Assembly (NCBI GenBank): GCA_963580245.1
Contig: CAUZJO010000105.1
Location: forward strand, 1 to 16,943
Source: CAUZJO01 sp963580245
GTDB taxonomy: Bacteria > Sumerlaeota > Sumerlaeia > MVZB01
Reading direction: 5' to 3'
DNA length: 16,943 nt
Shown: positions 1-6,315 of the stretch, piece after piece
Layout of the letters: every line of letters starts with the position of its first letter
Numbering within the stretch: position 1 is the first letter of the stretch
Notes under the pieces: generated by a model
The model's database searches: none
Told to the model about the DNA's origin: nothing
What the model saw: only the letters and a program-made list of their open reading frames with translations
Program-made: the position numbers and the translations under genes

Positions 1-92
1 ATTCTCATCGGCATCGTCCTTGCAAGTCATGTTCAAGAACGATACCACAACCCCCAATTATAATCAACTGTAATTATGAGACACTACACTAG

Positions 93-203
93 GTGCTCGA
101 GGTCAGCACCCTGGATGGCTCCGCCTTCAGCCCCAAACGCAACCTGACGATCACCGGCCCTGCGGAAAATTCAGTCGGCCACGCCTGGAACCTCTACGAA
201 TAA
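93..203 (+). pseudogene. C-terminal fragment of an unrecognised gene
   Basis: A 36-codon stretch ends at a TAA (201-203) and translates to a hydrophilic, beta-rich tail that includes the residues NLTITGPAENSVGHAWNLYE. The frame is closed by a TAG (90-92) just upstream, and the AT-rich bases 1-92 show no continuation in the same frame. Three bases after the stop a strong terminator hairpin begins, which is what makes this look like the true 3' end of a gene whose front was lost or replaced. The ending resembles a beta-sandwich of a secreted enzyme, but I do not recognise the family and give no function. Confidence 0.4.
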
Positions 204-206
204 GAT

Positions 207-235
207 GACGGCCTCCGCCCCGTGCGGAGGCCGTC
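207..235 (+). terminator. Intrinsic terminator-like hairpin
   Basis: A perfect 12-bp stem (GACGGCCTCCGC / GCGGAGGCCGTC) with a 5-nt loop starts three bases after the stop codon of the fragment at 93-203. The tail is poor in T (TATCG), so it may terminate weakly or act as a 3' stabilising hairpin. It separates that gene end from the promoter of pseudopilin 1. Confidence 0.65.
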
Positions 236-315
236 TATCGCCCCCACGGAACTTCCATCGCCAAGTCCAGCCCCCCAGGGGTCTGGGAATCTGTCGGGCG
301 TTCCCCGAAAAAACA

Positions 316-344
316 TTGACTACGCCCCGGGTCGGTGGCATAAT
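316..344 (+). promoter_or_regulatory. Sigma-70-type promoter of pseudopilin 1
   Basis: TTGACT (316-321) and CATAAT (339-344) are separated by exactly 17 bases. Each hexamer differs from consensus at one position. It points at pseudopilin 1, and transcription would start near 351, giving a leader of about 130 nt. The leader contains a possible hairpin with arms CTCGGC (425-430) and GCCGAG (445-450). Seen directly in sequence; promoter use is inferred. Confidence 0.6.
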
Positions 345-482
345 CCTCAACAGATGTATAAATAAGGCCGATCTGCTCCCGAAAGGGGAAATCTGGGCTG
401 AAAAAAGCACGGCTGTCCACAATCCTCGGCAGAAACGCCCGGGGGCCGAGATGGACGAATTCAGAAAGGGTGATGCGACACC

Positions 483-1115
483 ATGCGTGGAAAAGGATTT
501 ACATTAATCGAATTGTTGATCGTGGTGGCGATCATCGCCATTCTCGCGGCGATCGCGGTACCCAACTTTCTGGAGGCACAAACGCGCTCCAAAGTGACTC
601 GAACCTGGTCCGACATGAGAGCCATTAACCAGGCTTTTCAGATGTATGTGATTGAATGGCAGACACCCCCAAGTCTGGGCCGTATGGGGTGGTTTGCTTT
701 ATACATGGATCCGAAGGACTCCCAAACCAAGATTGTGAACAGCCTGACGACGCCGGTGGCGTATATGTCCGCCATTCCGATCGACGACTTTAATTCGGCC
801 AAACTGAACCTGCATAACCCGGGCGGCGGTTCGCAGATGAGCGTGATCGTCACAACGCAACCGCTAAAAGACTTGGGTGGTATGGTCATGAACAAGGGGC
901 AGTTCGTCCCATTTGGGAAAGGGACTTTCCATCACTGGCTCCTGGAGAGTGTGGGACCCAACCTGCTATGGTGGAACGAGACGCCGGGCGCGTTCTGGGA
1001 CCCCTTCAATGTCTTCTATGACCCGACCAACGGGACAATAAGCGGGGGCAGTCTCTATTGGGCGGATACCTTCGGCAAGGGGCCGCCTTTCCAAGTCGGC
1101 CACGCGCCCCGTTGA
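483..1115 (+). CDS. Type II secretion/type IV pilin-like pseudopilin (pseudopilin 1)
   Basis: The 210-residue protein begins with a five-residue leader MRGKG, then the prepilin peptidase site G|FTLIE with the conserved Glu at mature position 5, and a hydrophobic helix to about residue 27. This is the N-terminal methylation motif of GspG-like pseudopilins and type IV pilins, which are processed by prepilin peptidase and assembled at the inner membrane. The rest is a soluble head rich in Trp and Gly, with the motif YDPTNGTISGG near residues 180-190. An AAGGG about 12 bases upstream serves as ribosome site. No secretion ATPase, platform or prepilin peptidase gene lies in the window, so the machine is elsewhere. 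It could be a pilus, a T2SS pseudopilus or a cell-surface variant; which one cannot be told. Confidence 0.9.
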   Translation: MRGKGFTLIELLIVVAIIAILAAIAVPNFLEAQTRSKVTRTWSDMRAINQAFQMYVIEWQTPPSLGRMGWFALYMDPKDSQTKIVNSLTTPVAYMSAIPIDDFNSAKLNLHNPGGGSQMSVIVTTQPLKDLGGMVMNKGQFVPFGKGTFHHWLLESVGPNLLWWNETPGAFWDPFNVFYDPTNGTISGGSLYWADTFGKGPPFQVGHAPR

Positions 1116-1288
1116 TTTTGGTTCGCGCAATATAGTCGCGGCTACATGCGTTTAATTCACCCCAACGCCTCAAGTCCCCGCCAGGCCTCTTGCGAATGGC
1201 GTGCTCATGACTGATCGGCATAAAGCTTCGTTGCCGTCGAAACCTTGGTCGGCGCGACGACCGGCGAAACTCACAATCGGCCGTGCAG

Positions 1289-1359
1289 TCCCGTGGGGAC
1301 GACTGCATGAGGCCCGAAATCCCGGTTCATGCGTGCGGGTCTCATCCGTCCCTACGGGA
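1289..1359 (+). repeat. Large imperfect hairpin, REP-like or terminator-like
   Basis: The arms TCCCGTGGGGACG (1289-1301) and CGTCCCTACGGGA (1347-1359) are complementary over 13 positions with one G-U. Inside them ATGAG (1307-1311) pairs with CTCAT (1341-1345), and GCCCG (1312-1316) pairs with CGGGT (1336-1340). An apical region of 19 nt remains, plus an asymmetric bulge (ACTGC versus C). The 3' arm is followed by five T residues. It lies about 175 nt after the pseudopilin 1 stop, so it may end that transcript. The size and the stepped arms also fit a dispersed REP-like palindrome. Confidence 0.6.
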
Positions 1360-1372
1360 TTTTTATCCAACA

Positions 1373-1394
1373 GCCCGGTGTCGCGTCACCGGGC
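1373..1394 (+). other. Perfect 8-bp hairpin
   Basis: GCCCGGTG (1373-1380) and CACCGGGC (1387-1394) enclose a 6-nt loop. It sits 13 nt after the larger hairpin and has no T-run, so it is not a terminator on its own. The two may form one structured element. Confidence 0.5.
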
Positions 1395-1661
1395 AAATGT
1401 CGGCCAGTGAGTTCAGATCAGCCTTCGACCCGCCTGTTCCCGGCGACCCAGGGACTCGGCTCCAAGATTCCCGTCACCGAACACATGTTGCGTGACATGA
1501 CACCAGCCCCACGTCATGCGTGGCGTATGAGAAAAAGCCACGGTGGATTCACCGGGGCCAGCCCTGATGGGTCAATGAAGAAATACCTCGTGCGGAGCAT
1601 ATGCTTCCAGTATTTAGGTCGCGGAGGTGGTCGATTTGTTCAATCGATTGCTCTTTTTTCG

Positions 1662-1691
1662 TTGATTCACATCCCCCCGTGTGGGTAGAAA
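1662..1691 (+). promoter_or_regulatory. Possible promoter of pseudopilin 2
   Basis: TTGATT (1662-1667), an 18-base spacer and TAGAAA (1686-1691) resemble a sigma-70 promoter, about 100 bases upstream of the chosen start. The match is moderate and no better candidate was seen close to the gene. Confidence 0.25.
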
Positions 1692-1792
1692 GATCAGGGA
1701 CCGATGACAAGGGCAGAGAAATGAAATGGACCGTCGGAAAGCGGGCGAGATTCCATGAACGGCAAACGCCGAAACCGAAAGGGGAAGGAATC

Positions 1793-2449
1793 GTGAAATC
1801 TTCAAGGACCGGTTTTACGCTTATCGAGCTCCTCATCGTCGTGGCGATCATCGCCATCCTGGCGGCGATTGCGGTGCCCAATTTCCTCGAAGCGCATATG
1901 CGCTCGCGGATCGCCTCGACCATCCACGACATGAAAACCGTTGCGACCGGCATCGAAATGTATCTGGTGGACAATAATCAGTTCCCGATGTTTCCCCACA
2001 CCCAGGGCGGAGGCACCTACGTTCTCCCCGACCGTTCGTACATGAACGATACGCTGCGGGTCGATGGTGATCGCGCACAACATATGGGCAATCTGCTGAG
2101 CACGCCGGTCTCATATCTCACCGCCGTTCCGTTCGATTGGTTCAACAGTCATCAGGTGAAGGCCAGCGGCGCCTATTGGGGAGGCCGACGCATCTCGTTC
2201 ATATTTTGGGGCCTCCCGATCGGCGGACCCGGTTATTGGGTCCGAGGCGGGGACGCCGGCCCACGCACCTTTATAACGCCTCCCACGGGCGTCCCGACGC
2301 GATATTTCATGGAGAGCTGCGGACCCGACCGCAAATGGCACAGCTCCCCCGGTTATGAATCGGCCTATCTCTACAATCCGACCAACGGAACGCTCAGCAA
2401 GGGGCAACTGGTATTCTGGGACGGTGCCGGAACGAACCCGGCCTATTAG
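1793..2449 (+). CDS. Type II secretion/type IV pilin-like pseudopilin (pseudopilin 2)
   Basis: I chose the GTG at 1793, preceded by GGGGAAGGA (1781-1789). It gives a normal short prepilin leader of seven residues (MKSSRTG) before FTLIELLIVV, and a 218-residue protein. The in-frame ATG at 1721 would give a 31-residue leader and lacks a clear ribosome site. Mature Glu5 and the hydrophobic helix are intact. The head has the segment LSTPVSYLTAVPFDWF, matching LTTPVAYMSAIPIDDF in pseudopilin 1, a GPDRKW segment after ESC, and a C-terminal YNPTNGTLSKGQL motif. It converges with pseudopilin 3, with 67 bases between the stops. Same fold and export route as pseudopilin 1 are inferred from these shared blocks. 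Confidence 0.88.
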   Translation: MKSSRTGFTLIELLIVVAIIAILAAIAVPNFLEAHMRSRIASTIHDMKTVATGIEMYLVDNNQFPMFPHTQGGGTYVLPDRSYMNDTLRVDGDRAQHMGNLLSTPVSYLTAVPFDWFNSHQVKASGAYWGGRRISFIFWGLPIGGPGYWVRGGDAGPRTFITPPTGVPTRYFMESCGPDRKWHSSPGYESAYLYNPTNGTLSKGQLVFWDGAGTNPAY

Positions 2450-2516
2450 GACTCGATCAATTCAAGCGCGAAGGACCCGTACGCATAAGTCCGAAACAAC
2501 CGAAATGGATTTACCG

Positions 2517-3161
2517 TCATTCATTATACGGCGGGTTGGCGGGCCCGAACCGCAGGAGATCCCCCGTGCTGATCGTCCCATTTGTGGGATTGTAAGGGAC
2601 GTAGATGCGCAGTTCATCGAATTGCAGCCCGCCAAAATCGAACTTGAGCGCTTCGCCGTCAGGCCCGCCCGAAGTGAAGACGTAAATAAGTTCCTCGGTT
2701 TGGCTCCAGCCGTCCCCGCGCATATTCCTCATCTTGAGCGCCCAGGTCGGGTCGTTGCGCGCCTTGCTGTCGGAAAAATATCCATAGCGGGCGTTGGCTA
2801 CATTAACCATCTCCTGGTCAACGAACAGGTCAATCACGGCGTCGGCATGCGAGATATAGGCGATCGGCGTGGTGAGCGCGTTCGTGTATCGGAACGAGGC
2901 ATGCCCCCCCCATAAGGGGTAGGGCATGTAAAAGTTGTTATCAACCCGGTAGGCTTCAGTCGCGTTGGCAAGCATGCGCTGCTCGGCCTTGGCCTTGCTC
3001 ACTTTGGCGCGCATTTGCGCTTCAAGGAAATTTGGAACGGCGATGGCAGCCAGGATCGCAATGATCGCCACCACAATCAGCAATTCAATCAGGGTGAAGG
3101 CCTTCTTATTCACGAGACATTTCCCTAGCTGGATGCTACCCAATCTCGAAGTATATTTCAT
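2517..3161 (-). CDS. Type II secretion/type IV pilin-like pseudopilin (pseudopilin 3)
   Basis: The 214-residue protein has the standard FTLIELLIVVAIIAILAAIAVPNFLEAQ helix, but its start is unusual. The ATG at 3161 has a strong GGAGGAA site at the right distance and gives a 21-residue leader ending KKA, so Ala instead of Gly sits at the cleavage position. A GTG 16 codons further in would give a five-residue leader, with an AGGGA about 10 bases ahead of it. I prefer the ATG because of its ribosome site. The head has LTTPIAYIS (about residues 90-100), TSGGPDGE, and the C-terminal PYNPTNGTISTGDL motif. Upstream on the same strand lies the tail of a fourth pseudopilin, so this was probably a tandem pair. 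Confidence 0.9.
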   Translation of the reverse strand: MKYTSRLGSIQLGKCLVNKKAFTLIELLIVVAIIAILAAIAVPNFLEAQMRAKVSKAKAEQRMLANATEAYRVDNNFYMPYPLWGGHASFRYTNALTTPIAYISHADAVIDLFVDQEMVNVANARYGYFSDSKARNDPTWALKMRNMRGDGWSQTEELIYVFTSGGPDGEALKFDFGGLQFDELRIYVPYNPTNGTISTGDLLRFGPANPPYNE

Positions 3162-3265
3162 CTAAAATTCCTCCTTCCCCGGTCTGGCCCGAGATTTCCC
3201 ATCTGGCGGACTTCAGCCAAACGTACCGATCAAATCACTTCAAATCTTTGCTTCGGTTCCTTCAT

Positions 3266-3415
3266 TTAATTCCTTAAACCGACTGAACTGCCAATATAGA
3301 CGATTTCGCCGTTGCTGAGGGTCCCATTGGTCGTATTATAGTGTGCCTCGCCAATATTCGGAACTTCAATGATTTCAGTCACTTCAGGGGGCGGTAGGGA
3401 TAGAGCGTCGACCTT
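3266..3415 (-). pseudogene. C-terminal remnant of a fourth pseudopilin
   Basis: Reading the minus strand to the TAA at 3266-3268 gives an open stretch of about 49 codons that ends with YNTTNGTLSNGEIVYIGSS and a few more residues. This is the same C-terminal motif as in the three intact pseudopilins (Y-N-x-T-N-G-T-[IL]-S-x-G). The frame is closed upstream by TAG at 3416-3418. No FTLIE helix is found between there and the tRNA remnant, so the N-terminal part is missing. The sequence before the stop is also open in a neighbouring frame, which may reflect a frameshift. It lies about 100 bases upstream of pseudopilin 3 on the same strand. Confidence 0.6.
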
Positions 3416-3623
3416 CTAAAGTCAATTGACCCGGCGACGGGCCCTGCCAGAAGTCATGTATGGGATCCAGCCGATCGATGGATGAAGATGCCCATTTATT
3501 GATGTTGGTCATTGTTAGGCGTGATTCAGGAGCGTGCCGTTTTCGTGCCATTTTGTTGCGGCGTAGGCGAGATTTGGGTGGGGTGTCGTCGTGGTCTAGT
3601 TGTTCAAAGTGTTGATTCTGCTT

Positions 3624-3703
3624 GCGTAACCCTAATAGCTACAATGCATTGGATTCGCCTTCTAAGCCGGGGGTCGCAGGTTCGAGCCCTGCCGGGCGCG
3701 CCA
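3624..3703 (+). tRNA. Degenerate tRNA-Arg (anticodon UCU), intact 3' half
   Basis: The 3' half is textbook: anticodon loop CTTCTAA (3659-3665), T stem-loop GCAGG-TTCGAGC-CCTGC (3676-3692), acceptor strand CGGGCGC (3693-3699), discriminator G and encoded CCA (3701-3703). The expected 5' acceptor strand GCGCCCG is absent. The best candidate is GCGTAAC at 3624, which pairs only partly. The anticodon stem has a C-C mismatch, and the D arm is reduced to a TAGCT relic. It is therefore either a pseudo-tRNA or a 3' fragment left by site-specific integration. A working tRNA from this sequence is unlikely. Confidence 0.6.
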
Positions 3704-3800
3704 TTGAAAAGCCCAATAGAATCAGGGGTTTTGAGGCAAATCACTTGATGCCATAAAATCCCAATCCCGCCTCCGTTCGGGCCCGATTCCGGCCCCGTTC

Positions 3801-3822
3801 CCGGAAACATTCCGGAAACATT
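3801..3822 (+). repeat. Two tandem 11-base repeats
   Basis: CCGGAAACATT occurs twice in a row without a spacer. It lies between the tRNA remnant and the terminator. No function is evident. Confidence 0.7.
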
Positions 3823-3826
3823 CATC

Positions 3827-3855
3827 GCCCCGGCTGAGGACCCCCTCACCGGGGC
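3827..3855 (+). terminator. Intrinsic terminator
   Basis: GCCCCGG (3827-3833) pairs with CCGGGGC (3849-3855), and an inner TGAG/CTCA pair extends the stem. CTTTCTTC follows. It is well placed to end transcripts coming through the tRNA remnant on the plus strand. Confidence 0.65.
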
Positions 3856-3939
3856 CTTTCTTCGTCCGTCGGCGGCGGTGCGTGCCGGCGGTTGCGCGGG
3901 CTCGGCTCGGCGGGTCGGGTGAAGTTGTTCGCGGCGGAG

Positions 3940-3983
3940 GACCCCGGGGGGCCTCTTTGCCAAAGGCCGGGGGGCGCGGGGTC
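3940..3983. other. GC-rich nested inverted repeat
   Basis: GACCCCG (3940-3946) is the exact inverse of CGGGGTC (3977-3983). Between them GGCC-T-CTTT and AAAGGCC form an inner hairpin around GCC. The surrounding 3860-3990 is far richer in G and C than the flanking genes and shows no credible coding frame. It may be a structured relic, and nothing more can be said. Confidence 0.4.
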
Positions 3984-4151
3984 GTCAGAGTCCCGGCGCT
4001 CACGATTTTTCTATTTTTTTCAATTTCGCCAGCGACTTTCGAACACACGCGCACGGCGGAACCGCCGCAGCGGGCGATTCTCGGCGTTTGAGGCGCGGTT
4101 CTCGTGTAATTGGGAGCAACTGTGTTAGGCTCGGCGGTGAGGATATCCATC

Positions 4152-4361
4152 ATGCGCCGTCTCAGGGCCGGTCTCAGCATCACCCGCGCAGCCGTTCTCG
4201 TGCTCCTGGCTTGTGCGGTGAGGGTCGGCTTCTGTCAGGACGAGGGCGAGACGATTACGATCATGCTGCCGGGCGACGTGCCGCTCGATATGATCCGCAG
4301 CGCGGCCGGGAGTTTCGAGATGGGCTTGCCCGAAAGTGAGGTCTCACGCGGTCACGACTAA
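4152..4361 (+). pseudogene. N-terminal fragment of a formylglycine-generating-enzyme-like (SUMF1) protein
   Basis: The ATG at 4152 is preceded by GGTGAGGA. The 69-residue product has a signal peptide (MRRLRAGLS, then a run of A, V and L up to about residue 28) and then LPGDVPLDMIRSAAGSFEMG. This closely follows the opening block of FGE-sulfatase domain proteins (typically VPLDMIRIPAGSFxMGSP). The domain should run about 200 residues further, but the frame stops after ESEVSRGHD, and no continuation is visible in other frames downstream. The strand then carries the PEGA lipoprotein relic in the opposite direction. It is a truncated gene; the intact family includes sulfatase activators and many exported relatives of unknown role. 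Confidence 0.6.
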
Positions 4362-4528
4362 CGGCCGTGTGCATGCTTACACCCTTGATGGTTCTCACCG
4401 TTACTGTTGCGCCAGCGGGCTTGCTTTTAATGGTCACGGGATAGTTGGACTCGCTCACGATGCTGGCGCAGGCGGTGGTAACTAGACTTGATCCCCAAGA
4501 TGGCGATGATGCGATATGGGTGGGTCAT
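4360..4528 (-). pseudogene. Broken PEGA-type lipoprotein fragment
   Basis: On the minus strand an ATG at 4528 opens a signal-like stretch (MTHPYRIIAILGI). A one-base change of frame then gives SLVTTACASIVSESNYPVTI, followed by KSKPAGATVTVRT. The Cys after VTTA is in lipobox position. SNYPVTIKSKPAGATVTV is the hallmark opening of PEGA-domain lipoproteins, whose N-terminal Cys is lipidated after export. The domain is cut at about residue MHTAV, where it meets the end of the formylglycine-generating-enzyme fragment. With one frameshift and no C-terminal part it cannot make the normal protein. The identification rests on pattern memory, not alignment. Confidence 0.5.
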
Positions 4529-4724
4529 TGACGAGTAGTTGGTTGGGGTTGCCTTCCTCGTTGTCGCCAAGGGAATCGCCGTCCACCCTCTGGCACGTAG
4601 GAGGTCGCGTAGGGAAGGCGCCGTCATTTAACGATGATCGCTATTTTAACCGAAAGACTCATCGGCAGGCTTATTAACGGTCCTTCCCCTTAACCCATCA
4701 ATACAAAAATGGTTGGTCTACTAT
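4529..4724. other. No gene seen
   Basis: The stretch between the PEGA fragment and the stop of the DUF1501 gene shows no credible frame, hairpin or repeat. Confidence 0.5.
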
Positions 4725-6203
4725 CTAGGCGAAAAGTTCACGGATTTCTTCAAAATCCATCAGGCCTTTGGGTGTGACGTTTTCGATGTATTCGAAAGCC
4801 CTCCCGGAGGGGGTCTGAGTGATCTTCTTTGTCCAATCGATTCCCATCACCGAATACATGGTCGCTAAAACGTCTTCGGGGTACATGGATCGCTCTTTGT
4901 GCCATCCGGAGTTGATGACCTTGGCCGCCGTTTCGTCGGTCTCGCCCAGGACATTTCCCCCCATGACTCCGGCGCCGGCGAACAGGCCAACATTGACGTT
5001 CGGATAGTGATCGCGTCCCTTTTTATCGTTCAAGTCGCCCGGCGTGCGCCCGAACTCGCCCATACAGACAATAAAAGTCTTGTCGATCAGACGCCGCCCC
5101 TTTTCGTCGGTTCTCGCCTCTAGGTCGTCCAGCAGACCCGCAAGGGCAGCATCCAGCTGGGCGCAGATGTAATAATGACCGTATTTGTCAATGGTTTTGG
5201 TATTGGCCTCGGCGTGCAAGTCCCAGCCAGCATGGGAGATCAGGATAAATTTAGTTCCTGCATCCGCCTCAACGAGATTGCGGGCCATGGCACAGGCATC
5301 GCCCACCCCGGAGGCGCCGTAGCGCTGATGGTCATTTTCGCCGACGTTAAAGACCGGAGCAGCCTTGGGATTGCTCAGGCGATAAGCGGACTGATCATAC
5401 TCATCGAGGTCGCTGAAAATTCGCCCGCGCCCGGTACCCGCGTCCCGCCATTCCGCTTCGAGCTCTTCCAGTAGAGCCCGTTTGATTTCGAAGCCGGCTC
5501 TCTCCGCCTCGGGGAGTGCAAACGACGGCGTGGCGTCCGAAACCAAGGACATGGGCTCGTACTTGGACGGCAAGATGCCGGAGCCGACCAGCATGTGGCT
5601 GTGCATATCGAAAGCGATGTAGGGAGGCAAAAAATCCGATTCCTTGGTCTCGCCCATGGTTTCATAAGCTATCACCGAACCAATTGAGGGAGTTTCCGGG
5701 GCCGTTGCGGGGTTGGCGGCCCGACCTGCTTGCAAGTGATACGTTCCCAGATCGTGACCGGGTTCCCACGCCTTGAGTGACCGAATAAGGGCATATTTAT
5801 CAGTCCGTTCGGAAAGCTGAGGCAGCAAACCCGCCGGCATGCGGAGCCCTTGGCTGATTGTCCGGATGTCGAAATCCTCGGGTGTCCATGACCCTTCCTT
5901 GAGGTCAAAGGTGTCCAGTTGGCTCGGCCCCCCCTGCAGGAAGAGGAGAATACAAATCTCGGCCCCCCCACGGGGTTCGACTTTTTCCTTGGCCGCGACA
6001 TTTTGCGGCATTAGCATCGGCAGAAGAGAATACCCCGCGATACTCACGCCACCGACCCGAAGAAAGTCCCTGCGAGTCATGTTTAGAGTATAAATCCCCT
6101 TGTCCTTACTTGCCACTGAGCGTCCCGATAGATGGGAACGACTCAAACAGCTCTCCAGGTATTCTGAACAACAACCAAACGTTTTCCAGTTTTCCTGTTT
6201 CAT
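4725..6203 (-). CDS. Tat-exported DUF1501 protein (cluster 1)
   Basis: DUF1501 proteins belong to the alkaline phosphatase/sulfatase-like superfamily and have no proven substrate. The product has a twin-arginine signal TRRDFLRVGG (from residue 43 of the long form), a hydrophobic stretch, GGPSQLDTFD (91-100), HAGWDLH (324-330), MGEFGRTP (381-388) and GRDHY (396-400). These are the metal-site-like blocks of the family. Two starts compete. The ATG at 6203 has a perfect AAGGAGG ten bases ahead and gives 492 residues with 41 residues before the Tat motif. The ATG at 6080 gives a standard 451-residue protein but only a distant AAGGGG. I list the first because of its ribosome site. The gene lies 112 bases after the DUF1549/DUF1553 gene and is probably in one operon with it. 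Confidence 0.9.
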   Translation of the reverse strand: MKQENWKTFGCCSEYLESCLSRSHLSGRSVASKDKGIYTLNMTRRDFLRVGGVSIAGYSLLPMLMPQNVAAKEKVEPRGGAEICILLFLQGGPSQLDTFDLKEGSWTPEDFDIRTISQGLRMPAGLLPQLSERTDKYALIRSLKAWEPGHDLGTYHLQAGRAANPATAPETPSIGSVIAYETMGETKESDFLPPYIAFDMHSHMLVGSGILPSKYEPMSLVSDATPSFALPEAERAGFEIKRALLEELEAEWRDAGTGRGRIFSDLDEYDQSAYRLSNPKAAPVFNVGENDHQRYGASGVGDACAMARNLVEADAGTKFILISHAGWDLHAEANTKTIDKYGHYYICAQLDAALAGLLDDLEARTDEKGRRLIDKTFIVCMGEFGRTPGDLNDKKGRDHYPNVNVGLFAGAGVMGGNVLGETDETAAKVINSGWHKERSMYPEDVLATMYSVMGIDWTKKITQTPSGRAFEYIENVTPKGLMDFEEIRELFA

Positions 6204-6213
6204 TGCCGTCTAT

Positions 6214-6220
6214 CCTCCTT
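6214..6220 (-). promoter_or_regulatory. Ribosome binding site favouring the long DUF1501 start
   Basis: AAGGAGG on the minus strand, ten bases before the ATG at 6203. This is the strongest such site near the gene and argues that the 41 residues before the Tat motif are translated. Confidence 0.55.
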
Positions 6221-6267
6221 GGCAATTGTTACGAGATCTCTTCGATCTCCTCCAAAACAATTCAATT

Positions 6268-6305
6268 CCCCTCATCCTAACCCTCTCCCGCCCGGGCAGA
6301 AGGGA
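6268..6305. repeat. Possible dispersed repeat relic
   Basis: The spacer between the two cluster 1 genes contains CCCTCATCCTAACCCTCTCC followed by CGCCCGGGC and AAGGG. This resembles the CCCTCACCCTAACCCTCTCC palindromic repeats found between genes in many bacteria, but the second arm is poorly conserved. Judged from memory of the motif. Confidence 0.35.
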
Positions 6306-6315
6306 TATGGTACCG

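Larger units (their letters stand above)
1116..1661. other. Non-coding stretch between pseudopilins 1 and 2
   Basis: No reading frame here shows protein-like composition or a ribosome site. The stretch holds the large hairpin at 1289-1359 and a second one at 1373-1394, listed separately. A possible promoter for pseudopilin 2 follows at 1662-1691. Otherwise I see nothing in it. Confidence 0.6.

Noticed and set aside
1170..1370. Minus-strand frame of 66 codons across the large hairpin
   Set aside because: It is open only because of the palindrome, has no ribosome site and no recognisable domain.
3604..3963. Minus-strand reading frame of 119 codons beginning near 3963
   Set aside because: Its end (GAPGRARTCDPRLRRR) is the well-known artefact of translating a tRNA-Arg backwards; the rest lies in GC-rich non-coding sequence.
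3722..4183. Minus-strand frame of 153 codons
   Set aside because: It runs through the GC-rich patch and the antisense of the FGE signal peptide; its Arg/Pro-rich composition is typical of random GC-rich frames.
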